From an uncultured Chloroflexota bacterium (GTDB lineage: Bacteria > Chloroflexota > Dehalococcoidia > UBA3495), in the NCBI GenBank assembly GCA_913020235.1, contig CAJWBT010000033.1:1-12187 (forward strand): DNA of 12,187 bases. The letters run 5' to 3'. Made by a program: the position numbers and the translations under genes. Below, one piece after another: positions 6,671 through 12,187 of the stretch. How positions within the stretch are numbered: position 1 is the first letter of the stretch; every line of letters begins with the position of its first letter. Below the pieces are notes generated by a model. That model ran no database searches. It saw only the letters and a program-made list of their open reading frames with translations, and was not told where the DNA came from.

Positions 6671-7495
6671 CTATCCCGTGGCCACGGTCATCTGGTACAG
6701 GTCGCTGGCCACGCTGATTGGCCCGTCAAAGAACCGCGCTGCGTCGTCGATCAGGGGTTGTGGGTCGAGATGGAAGGAGGTGTCGATATGAGTGATCACC
6801 AGCTCTTCCACCCCGGCTTGCGCGGCGGCGCGGCCGGCGTCGGCGGCGATGGAATGGCCCCTTCCACTGGCGTTACGGGGGTCACTCTCGATGCTCAGGG
6901 CTTCGTGAATCAATAGCCGGGCGCCCTGGGCCGCCTCCACCAGGTTTGTGCTGAAGCGGGTGTCGCCCGAGAATACGATCGATACTCCACCGGCCTCCAC
7001 CCGCCAGCCCACCGCGCCGGAAATGTGGTCCACGGGAAAGGATGAAGCCCAGGTGGTGGCGCCCAGGTCAACCCGGTGACCCGGCTCGGTCGGGTGCCAC
7101 CGGAACACCGGGTGACCATTATTGGTCGTGGCTCCGTCTAGGTCGACGTTGATGGCCCGAAGCCGGGTAGCCCGGCAATAAAGGCGTAAAGCTTCCAGCG
7201 CCTCCTCGGTGCTGTAAACTCGCAACGGCGGGCCCTCCGGATTGGTCAGACTGCGCTGGCCCTGCATATAGGGCAACCCGCCCATGTGGTCACCGTGGTG
7301 GTGGGTGAGCAGCACTTGCTCGAATTCCCGCGCCATCATCCCCACCTCCGCCCCCTGGCGCATCACGGAATTGCCTGAGGCGGCGTCCAGCAGCAAGCGA
7401 GTGCCGTCGGGGCAGTCCAACACGATGGCGGTGTGGTTTCGGTACACACACATGCCGGCACCGGTGCCGAGGAAGGTGATATCAACGTTGGCCAT
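6671..7495 (-). CDS. RNase Z-type metallo-beta-lactamase fold hydrolase
   Basis: A 274-residue metallo-beta-lactamase-fold enzyme of the RNase Z/arylsulfatase-like group. All expected metal ligands are visible: H65, H67, D69 and H70 in THHHGDHMGG, H157 in VDH, D178 in FSGDTR and H236 in THID. H214 in GHS matches the additional catalytic His of that group. The start FLGTGAG (8-14) is the usual first strand and glycine turn. Tight relatives include tRNA 3'-endonuclease RNase Z and several esterase or phosphodiesterase families, so RNA cleavage is possible but unproven; I do not see a clear long flexible arm for tRNA binding. The ATG at 7495 is favoured over the upstream start at 7540 because AGGAG lies 7 nt before it and the fold starts there. 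It has its own promoter (7618-7646) and a hairpin after the stop, so it can be monocistronic. Confidence 0.88.
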   Translation of the reverse strand: MANVDITFLGTGAGMCVYRNHTAIVLDCPDGTRLLLDAASGNSVMRQGAEVGMMAREFEQVLLTHHHGDHMGGLPYMQGQRSLTNPEGPPLRVYSTEEALEALRLYCRATRLRAINVDLDGATTNNGHPVFRWHPTEPGHRVDLGATTWASSFPVDHISGAVGWRVEAGGVSIVFSGDTRFSTNLVEAAQGARLLIHEALSIESDPRNASGRGHSIAADAGRAAAQAGVEELVITHIDTSFHLDPQPLIDDAARFFDGPISVASDLYQMTVATG

Positions 7496-7617
7496 CAGGG
7501 TACTCCTGTTCAGGACTGGAACTCGACCAGATCGTCGCACTTCGCAGGTATTTCGTCAAGAACCTGCCGGTTGGAGGCCTGTTTCCTCGCCTTGAGGCCA
7601 GCCTTTCGGCACTCGCC

Positions 7618-7646
7618 ATTTTAGTTGCGAGGGATGAGCGAGTCAA
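7618..7646 (-). promoter_or_regulatory. Sigma70-type promoter for the metallo-beta-lactamase gene
   Basis: On the minus strand TTGACT (7646-7641) and TAAAAT (7623-7618) are spaced by exactly 17 nt; each matches consensus at five of six positions. It lies ~125 nt upstream of the start at 7495 in a non-coding gap. The inverted repeat ACTCGC (7611-7616)/GCGAGT (7638-7643) straddles the -10 and overlaps the -35, a possible operator. Confidence 0.6.
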
Positions 7647-7696
7647 CGCAGGCAAGTCAGTGGGTATCACCGACGTGGTTCGCCGCTGGCCAGCCT

Positions 7697-8224
7697 TCAT
7701 TCCTTCTTTTGTTTGGCTTTTCCGAAGACCTGTTCTACAAGGCGCTTCAGCGTGAGGGCCAAGGTACTGAGAATCCCCATGCACATTGCCATCATTTGGA
7801 ACGGCGGGAACATCATACCGTCGCTGGATTCCTGTCTTTGGGGAGGAAAATGAGAAGGAGGAGATGCCCCGACATGCGGGGAGGACGGCGCGGGCGCGAA
7901 GCCAGTGCCAGACGTTACGCCCTCGGGCCAAACAAGCACCTGCCGGTCCTGAAGTTCGCCGGTAAGGTTGAAGATGAACTCCTCTTCGCCGGTCTGCTCC
8001 TCTCCCAAACCTCGGGTGGGACGCCGGAACTGCAAAACCACGCGATACGAGTCTTCTCGTTGTTCGGAGCTGCGATCCGTCCAAGCGATTTGGTCCCATC
8101 CGAGGCGCTGGAGGTAACCCTCCTCGTCTTGCCTTGCTAGTCGCCGCGCCTCCAATCCCGCCTGGTCCAGGGAGATATACCCTTGAGTTTCACCCGAGGT
8201 GTCGAACTCGTCTCGTTTTTCCAT
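7697..8224 (-). CDS. Hypothetical protein with C-terminal membrane anchor
   Basis: I do not recognise the family. The 175-residue product has three parts. Residues ~15-100 are a compact, charged alpha/beta segment (GYISLDQAGLEARRLARQ, then YRVVLQFRRPTRGL, then EEFIFNLTGELQDRQVLVWP), whose strand-rich end with FNLTGELQDRQV looks like a small globular domain. Residues ~101-136 are a Pro/Ser/Gly-rich linker. Residues ~138-159 are hydrophobic and Met-rich (MMAMCMGILSTLALTL), followed by a basic tail ending KAKQKKE. There is no N-terminal signal peptide, so a tail-anchored protein with the domain in the cytoplasm is likely. ATG start with GAGGG nearby; it follows the translin-family stop by 42 nt, suggesting the same transcript. 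A role at the membrane for the translin operon is only a guess. Confidence 0.75.
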   Translation of the reverse strand: MEKRDEFDTSGETQGYISLDQAGLEARRLARQDEEGYLQRLGWDQIAWTDRSSEQREDSYRVVLQFRRPTRGLGEEQTGEEEFIFNLTGELQDRQVLVWPEGVTSGTGFAPAPSSPHVGASPPSHFPPQRQESSDGMMFPPFQMMAMCMGILSTLALTLKRLVEQVFGKAKQKKE

Positions 8225-8266
8225 GGCTACCCTCGTGCACTTGCAGGCTCATAGAAAGCGGATCAC

Positions 8267-8920
8267 TCATACATCGCTGGATCCCCGGCTTTCCCACTCG
8301 GCCAGCCGCACCTCCAACTTGTGCTGGCGCAGCGCCATGGTCAAATCGCCTCGCGTGCGCTCCAGCACTCCCCGCATCTGGTCGGTTCTGCCCCGCAGCC
8401 CACCGGTAACCCCTTCCGGAAAGTCCACTGTGACCAGGATGCTGTTGATCTCGTCCATGAGTTCCATGTTCTCCTGACAGCGGTCGAACGAGTCCCGGCG
8501 CAATGAGTCCAGGATGTAGCGGCGCAGCTCACCGATGACCTCGGCCACGCCGTTGAGGAATGCGGCCGGGTCGACGCCCAGGTCCCGGGGACGGGGCAGG
8601 GCTTCGCCGGAGATCACCGCCAGGGTGACATTCGCCTCGCTGAACTCCTTGCGGGCATCGGAAAGGAACCCGGCAAAGTAAATCTCTGGATTCTCCAGGC
8701 GCATGGGTTCAGTTTCGACCAGATGAAGCCGCGCCTGCTCGATAACCTTGCGGGCTTCGTCGAATTGACCCCGGTGCACAGCCCGGATGGCGTTGGCCGA
8801 GCAGCGGATTACCACTCTGGATATGGTGAGGGCTTGCTCCCTGGCCCGGTTGCGCACGGTCAACTGCTCTATGGCTTGGCGGCCGATGTCGGCAAGCTCG
8901 TCGCTGTACCGGGATGGCAC
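8267..8920 (-). CDS. Translin-family protein (bacterial translin/TRAX-like)
   Basis: A 217-residue, all-helical translin-family protein. Translin and TRAX form ring-like octamers that bind RNA or ssDNA; with TRAX they act as the C3PO endoribonuclease. Archaeal relatives were long mislabelled haloacid dehalogenase. Seen in order: REQALTISRVVIRCSANAIR (27-46), HRGQFDEARKVIEQA (49-63), YFAGFLSDARKEFSEA (81-96), GVDPAAFLNGVAEVIGELRR (115-134), MELMDEINSIL (152-162) and RGVLERTRGDLT (183-194), all family hallmarks. E92 and E95 in KEFSEA correspond by pattern to the paired catalytic Glu of TRAX, so nuclease activity is plausible. GTG start; its first base is also the last base of the thiE TAG (TAGTG), indicating translational coupling. 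The membrane-protein gene follows after 42 nt. Family call strong; activity inferred. Confidence 0.88.
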   Translation of the reverse strand: MPSRYSDELADIGRQAIEQLTVRNRAREQALTISRVVIRCSANAIRAVHRGQFDEARKVIEQARLHLVETEPMRLENPEIYFAGFLSDARKEFSEANVTLAVISGEALPRPRDLGVDPAAFLNGVAEVIGELRRYILDSLRRDSFDRCQENMELMDEINSILVTVDFPEGVTGGLRGRTDQMRGVLERTRGDLTMALRQHKLEVRLAEWESRGSSDV

Positions 8921-9906
8921 TAGACCCGGCCTCCCGCCGCCCGGATGGCCTCCACCAGTTGGTTCGCGGCGGCTTCCGGGTCCGGCGCCGCGCCTACGGC
9001 TGCGGTGACGCAGATGGCGTCAGCGCCCGCTTCCACGACGGGGGCCACGTTCCCGGCGTTGATCCCGCCAATGGCTACCAGGGGCAATTTGGTGGCCTGC
9101 CTGGCCTGCCGCAGCCGGTCGACCCCCTGGGGCGGGCGGCCCACGCCCTTGGTACGAGTGTGATAGATCGCGCCAAAGGCCAGGTGGTCGGCGCCCATCT
9201 CCTCGGACTCGGCCAGCTCGTGAATCTCGTGGTTGGACCGCCCCAGCACCTGGAGAGGGGAGAGCACCTGGCGGGCCTGGGCTACCGGCAGGTCGGTCTG
9301 GCCGACGTGGATACCGGCGGACCCAACCGCGGCCGCCAGGTCCACATGATCGTTGATGATCAGGTCTGCGTCGTTGGCCTGGCAGAGCTGCTGAAGCGCT
9401 GAAGCCAGAGGCAGTATCTCCCCTTTGTCCCGAAGCTTGTCGCGAAGCTGTAACATCCTCGCGCCGCCACGCACCGCCAATGTAGCGATCTCCAACGGGT
9501 CTCTGCCGTCGGTTATTTGGGGATCGATGATGACGTACAGGCCCCGCACCCGGTCGGCGCGCTTCTGCCGCAGGGTCTCTCCCATTGCGTCGACTAGTGC
9601 GGCGAGGGTATCGGACAGGGACGAGTGCATTTTCCCGCTGACGCCGCTATTACCGCCGGCCTCCCGGAGCACCGCCAGCAGCTTTTGGGACGTTGAGACC
9701 AGGGTCAATGCGCTGGAAAGGGTGAGTTTGGGGGCCGGCCCGGGGGTCGCGGTTTCCGGCATGGCACTGAGCACCAGGATGAGGTTGCGCAGCCGGTGCA
9801 GAGGAGGAGAGTTCGCCGGCAGGTCCGGGCAGTCCGAGGCAATGTCATTCAAGCACCGCACCAGACTGGCATAGCAGGCCTCGCTAAGAGGGGCCTCGCC
9901 GGTCAT
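8920..9906 (-). CDS. thiE: Thiamine-phosphate synthase with N-terminal extension
   Basis: ThiE joins HMP-pyrophosphate and thiazole phosphate to thiamine monophosphate in the cytoplasm. Residues ~120-328 are a full ThiE TIM barrel: GLYVIIDP (122-129), MLQLRDK (151-157), INDHVDLAAAVGSAGIHVGQ (184-203), LGRSNHEIHEL (221-231), HLAFGAIYHTRTKG (241-254) and AIGGINAGNV (278-287). The first ~118 residues are an extra, mostly helical region that I do not recognise; ThiE is usually ~210-220 residues, although extended forms exist (for example in cyanobacteria). The ATG at 9906 overlaps the fmdB-like stop as ATGA, which supports the long form; an internal M108 would give a standard-length enzyme. No other thi gene is in view. 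Tightly coupled on both sides, with translin starting at its stop. Confidence 0.93.
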   Translation of the reverse strand: MTGEAPLSEACYASLVRCLNDIASDCPDLPANSPPLHRLRNLILVLSAMPETATPGPAPKLTLSSALTLVSTSQKLLAVLREAGGNSGVSGKMHSSLSDTLAALVDAMGETLRQKRADRVRGLYVIIDPQITDGRDPLEIATLAVRGGARMLQLRDKLRDKGEILPLASALQQLCQANDADLIINDHVDLAAAVGSAGIHVGQTDLPVAQARQVLSPLQVLGRSNHEIHELAESEEMGADHLAFGAIYHTRTKGVGRPPQGVDRLRQARQATKLPLVAIGGINAGNVAPVVEAGADAICVTAAVGAAPDPEAAANQLVEAIRAAGGRV

Positions 9907-10244
9907 GCGTCCAGTCCCTTTGGCAGCTCTCCCTGCCGGGCAGCGTCGATGGATTCCCGCACCGATTTGGGCATCTCCATGCCGAAGCGGGTGAAGCTTT
10001 CCTCCACGTTTCGGCCGATGTTGCGGGGATCGCTGTAGAAGTCCGGCGACGAAGGTCCGGACCCCATGGGATGTTGCTCGTGGACCGACTGTAGGGTCTT
10101 GCCCATAGCAAAAGAGGACATGCGGCGGGCCATGTCGCGGCTCTGGCAGTGGCTGCAGACCGGCTCCAACGCGGAGTTAATCGAACGGGTGAAAAAGGAC
10201 GACACTTTTCCACAAGGACGACACCGGTATTCGTAGATCGGCAT
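9903..10244 (-). CDS. FmdB-type zinc-ribbon protein 1
   Basis: A 113-residue small protein beginning MPIYEYRC, the FmdB/CxxC zinc-ribbon signature. Four cysteines (C8, C11, C30, C33) would bind one zinc. The remaining ~75 residues are polar and likely helical, with a conserved-looking end (SPDFYSDPRNIGRNVEESF then PKSVRESIDAARQGE). FmdB was named as a putative regulator of formamidase genes, but most members have no known target; binding of nucleic acid or protein is possible. The ATG at 10244 is chosen because MPIYEY is the family start and GAGGGTAAGGAAC precedes it; the open frame back to 10313 is ignored. TGA overlaps the thiE ATG (ATGA), so the two are co-translated. It is a paralogue of the next gene upstream, with identical cysteine spacing. 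Confidence 0.85.
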   Translation of the reverse strand: MPIYEYRCRPCGKVSSFFTRSINSALEPVCSHCQSRDMARRMSSFAMGKTLQSVHEQHPMGSGPSSPDFYSDPRNIGRNVEESFTRFGMEMPKSVRESIDAARQGELPKGLDA

Positions 10245-10372
10245 GTTCCTTACCCTCGTCAAAGGCTCGGGACACCTTAGCGCCCTGGCCCTTTCACCCT
10301 GGAGGCCGCCCACTGGCGAGGCCGGAGAAACATCCTGTCTGCTCTGGCTCTTCCACGCCTCGCTGGCAAATA

Positions 10373-10690
10373 CTAGGACCCGGCGGAAGTCTCCCGCCGC
10401 AAACTCTCGAAGTCCGGCGAGACCTGGCCTCCCATCTCATCCTTTACCTGGCCCATGAACTGGTCCAGAATCTGGGGGTCGTCTTCGTCCGCTTCGCCCA
10501 GCGTCTCTCCGTCGGGCACCCAATTCAAGCTATCACCCCAGGACCGGTGAAAGGCGAACCGGGACACCAGCCTGGTCATGTTGGACCGGCCGCACTTACG
10601 GCAGGCAATCGCGCCGGCGTTGGACCAACTGAAAGCCAGCACCGTGCTGACCCGGTTGCATTCGCCGCAACGGTATTCGTAGAGGGGCAT
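10373..10690 (-). CDS. FmdB-type zinc-ribbon protein 2
   Basis: A 105-residue FmdB-like protein starting MPLYEYRC, with zinc-ribbon cysteines C8, C11, C30 and C33 at exactly the spacing of its neighbour. The tail is acidic and helical (TLGEADEDDPQILDQFMGQV, then GQVSPDFESLRRE), differing from the neighbour apart from general layout, so the pair is an old duplication. The ATG at 10690 is preferred over an open extension to 10723 because the family begins there; GGGAGAG lies about 10 nt upstream. A TACAATGG element sits a further ~20 nt upstream. The gap to the downstream paralogue is 128 nt, wide enough for a separate promoter, though none is clear. Function unknown. Confidence 0.83.
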   Translation of the reverse strand: MPLYEYRCGECNRVSTVLAFSWSNAGAIACRKCGRSNMTRLVSRFAFHRSWGDSLNWVPDGETLGEADEDDPQILDQFMGQVKDEMGGQVSPDFESLRRETSAGS

Positions 10691-10721
10691 GGCGTGGCGG
10701 TCTCTCCCTTGACTTGCCCCC

Positions 10722-10727
10722 ATTGTA
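10722..10727 (-). promoter_or_regulatory. Candidate -10 element for the fmdB-thiE-translin run
   Basis: The minus strand reads TACAATGG, about 32 nt upstream of the fmdB-like 2 start codon. Five of six bases match the -10 consensus. No -35 hexamer is recognisable 16-18 nt upstream, so the call rests on position and on similarity to the other TANAATGG elements in this window. Confidence 0.33.
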
Positions 10728-10782
10728 GCATGGCGGCCTGGAGCAGGGCGACCGGCGCCTCTCCGGCGGTTACGAGGGGTAA

Positions 10783-10826
10783 GTCACAGAGGCACGGAGA
10801 CACTGAGGTTTCCGTGCCTCTGTGGC
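10783..10826. repeat. 44-bp palindromic element (long hairpin) between fmdB and polA
   Basis: CACAGAGGCACGGA (10785-10798) is perfectly mirrored by TCCGTGCCTCTGTG (10811-10824). With two G-T wobbles the stem extends to 19 pairs (10783-10801 with 10808-10826) around a 6-nt loop. The left arm and loop are made of 8-nt units CACAGAGG, CACGGAGA, CACTGAGG. Palindromes of this composition are familiar to me as dispersed intergenic repeats in several bacterial phyla. It has no U-tract, so it is not an obvious terminator. Confidence 0.8.
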
Positions 10827-10885
10827 CAACCGATGACGGAGCACCGGAGGGCATCCAGCCCGTGTGTCCGTCCATTTTGCTGGTG

Positions 10886-10891
10886 TATAAT
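10886..10891 (+). promoter_or_regulatory. -10 element of the polA promoter
   Basis: A perfect TATAAT lies 56 nt upstream of the polA start codon in a non-coding gap, placing the transcript start near 10898. No good -35 hexamer is present at 16-18 nt; TG occurs just upstream of the hexamer but one base off the extended -10 position. Confidence 0.45.
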
Positions 10892-10904
10892 GCACCCACC
10901 GTAT

Positions 10905-10927
10905 CCACCGGCTGCTCCGGCCGGTGG
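10905..10927 (+). promoter_or_regulatory. Stem-loop in the polA 5' leader
   Basis: CCACCGGC and GCCGGTGG form a perfect 8-bp GC-rich stem with a 7-nt loop. It falls just after the predicted transcript start and 20 nt before the polA ATG, so it would sit in the leader RNA close to the ribosome site. It could affect translation or mRNA stability; too small to call a riboswitch. Confidence 0.4.
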
Positions 10928-10947
10928 CTCGGAAGCCAAGGGGGCGC

Positions 10948-12187
10948 ATGGCCTCAGCGAGCCGGAACAAGACCCTCCCTCTTTTCGACCAGCGGGGAAC
11001 CCCGTTGCTGCTGCTGATGGACGGGCACGCCATGGTGCACCGCGCTTTCCGCGCCATTTCGGTGCAAGGCCACCTTTCCGTTTCGACCACCGGCGAGGTC
11101 ACCACCGGGGTCTTCGGGTTTGCCAACGTCTTCCTGCGGGCCCTTCAGGAGTGGAATCCCACCTACTGCGCCATCGCTTTCGACACGCCGGCGCCCACTT
11201 TCCGCCACCTGCGGTTCAAGGAGTACAAGGCTCAGCGGGCGGAGCCGCCCCCTGAGCTGCTTCTCCAGTTCCCGCGAGTCAAGCAATTGATGCAGGCTTT
11301 TGGGGTCCCCATCTTCGAGCTGGACGGGTACGAGGCCGACGACGTTATCGGCACCATTTGCAGCCAGGCTGAGGACCAGGGAGTCGACTCCGTGATCCTG
11401 ACCGGGGACCGGGATACCTTCCAGCTGATCTCGCCCAGGGTTCGGGTGGACCTGTCCTACAGCGTCCAGGGCCGAAAGGTGTATGACGAGGCGGAGCTGG
11501 CCGCCCGTTACTCTGGGCTCACCGCGGCCCAGCAGCCCGATTTCAAGGCCCTGGTGGGGGACACCTCGGACAACATACCCGGGGTTCCCCGCGTTGGTGA
11601 AAAACGGGCCATCGGCTTGCTCAGCGAGTTTCACGACCTGGAAGGCATATTTGAGCACCTTGAGGACATCAAGCTGCCCAGCGTCAAGGAATCCCTGGCG
11701 GAAAACCGGGAACGCGCCTTCGAGAACCGGATACTCACCACCATCGACCGAGAAGCCCCTGTGGACCTGAGCCTGGAGAGCTGTCGCTGGGGCCAGTATG
11801 ACCGCAAGGCGGTGGTCGACCTGCTGACCGAGCTTGAGATATTCAGTGTAATCCAGCGCCTGCCGGCCGCCGGCTCGCCGGCTCCCCTGTTTGGACAGGG
11901 TGTCCCGGCGGTGGTCTCGCAAGTGCCGTCCGACGCCGACTATCAGGCGGTACAGACCAACGGCCAATTGGAAGAGATGCTGGCGGCACTCCGGGACGCG
12001 GAAAGATTCTCTTTCGACACCGAGACCACCGGCCTGGACCCGATGCGGGCGGACCTGGTAGGCCTCAGCTTCGCCACGGCGCCGGGCAGGTCATGGTACG
12101 TGCCCGTGGGCCACCAGGAGGGTGCCCAGTTACCGCTGGAAACGGTGCTGGCCCGTGTTAGGCCCCTGTTCGAGTCGCCCAGCCTGC
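10948..12187 (+). CDS. polA: DNA polymerase I, N-terminal part (3' truncated by window edge)
   Basis: The first 413 residues of DNA polymerase I, the repair and Okazaki-fragment-processing polymerase. The 5'-nuclease domain (about 20-310) is intact in motif terms: LLLLMDGHAMVHRAF (20-34, D25), AIAFDTPAPTFRH (75-87, D79), GYEADDVIGT (127-136), LTGDRDTFQLI (151-161) and GDTSDNIPGVP (204-214); the helix-hairpin-helix reads VPRVGEK where VPGVGEK is usual. From ~350 the 3'-5' exonuclease fold begins with FSFDTETTGLDP (354-365), keeping the D-x-E metal-binding pair, so proofreading is probably retained; the later motifs and the polymerase domain lie beyond the window. ATG at 10948 with AAGGGGG very close upstream; an in-frame GTG at 10924 is less likely. 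Preceded by TATAAT and a leader hairpin, so it likely has its own transcript. Confidence 0.95.
   Translation, partial: MASASRNKTLPLFDQRGTPLLLLMDGHAMVHRAFRAISVQGHLSVSTTGEVTTGVFGFANVFLRALQEWNPTYCAIAFDTPAPTFRHLRFKEYKAQRAEPPPELLLQFPRVKQLMQAFGVPIFELDGYEADDVIGTICSQAEDQGVDSVILTGDRDTFQLISPRVRVDLSYSVQGRKVYDEAELAARYSGLTAAQQPDFKALVGDTSDNIPGVPRVGEKRAIGLLSEFHDLEGIFEHLEDIKLPSVKESLAENRERAFENRILTTIDREAPVDLSLESCRWGQYDRKAVVDLLTELEIFSVIQRLPAAGSPAPLFGQGVPAVVSQVPSDADYQAVQTNGQLEEMLAALRDAERFSFDTETTGLDPMRADLVGLSFATAPGRSWYVPVGHQEGAQLPLETVLARVRPLFESPSL

Noticed and set aside
10245..10372. Riboswitch (for example TPP) before fmdB-like 1 and thiE
   Set aside because: I could not find the conserved TPP-riboswitch CUGAGA or GGGA-type core in the leader; only weak GC inverted repeats are present.
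10954..11967. 337-codon minus-strand frame at the right end
   Set aside because: Antisense to polA, whose motifs are clear on the plus strand; no family signature and low-complexity composition.
1..12187. Mobile element, phage, toxin-antitoxin or CRISPR content
   Set aside because: No transposase, integrase, terminal repeats, spaced repeat array or toxin-like small gene pair is visible.

Overview
This is a GC-rich (roughly 60-65% by eye), densely coding bacterial chromosome segment. It reads like a deep-branching Chloroflexota, possibly a Dehalococcoidia relative. That placement is inferred from gene content: an SCO1664-family gene paired with a DUF3090 gene (known from Actinobacteria and Chloroflexi), a bacterial member of the mostly archaeal/eukaryotic translin family, and two small FmdB-type zinc-ribbon proteins. 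A marker-gene tree would be needed to confirm it. I see no insertion sequence, phage gene, tRNA, rRNA or CRISPR array. The only repetitive features are a short tandem repeat and small inverted repeats.

Layout, left to right. The plus strand begins with the 3' end of a DUF362-family gene, followed 21 nt later by a divergent YchF/OLA1-family P-loop NTPase. A small VOC-fold protein lies convergent on the minus strand. A 191-bp divergent spacer carrying a perfect 14-bp tandem repeat separates it from larC (nickel-pincer cofactor synthesis) on the plus strand. From about 3.5 to 10.7 kb everything is on the minus strand. Read in the direction of transcription (right to left), this block is fmdB-like 2, fmdB-like 1, thiE with a long N-terminal extension, a translin-family gene, a membrane-anchored unknown protein, an RNase Z-type metallo-beta-lactamase, the ComM/YifB AAA+ ATPase, a DUF3090 gene and an SCO1664-family kinase-like gene. 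At the right edge polA starts on the plus strand and runs out of the window.

How the genes may work together. fmdB-like 1, thiE and translin are tightly coupled: a 4-nt ATGA overlap, then a 1-nt TAGTG overlap, then a 42-nt gap to the membrane protein. The metallo-beta-lactamase gene follows at 201 nt and has its own good promoter (TTGACT-N17-TAAAAT). Translin/TRAX proteins bind and cut RNA, and the nearby metallohydrolase carries the full RNase Z metal-ligand set. An RNA-processing theme is therefore possible, but it is inference. yifB, DUF3090 and SCO1664 also form a same-strand run. The SCO1664 protein shows a PI3/4-kinase-like active-site pattern and its DUF3090 partner a Cys/His cluster, and the substrate of the pair is unknown to me.

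The best leads for undescribed biology are the bacterial translin operon, the SCO1664/DUF3090 pair, a LarC that appears to lack conserved histidines of its family, and a 44-bp perfect-core palindromic element built from 8-nt units upstream of polA. Most genes are ordinary housekeeping types. I do not see an unmistakable new defence or mobile system.
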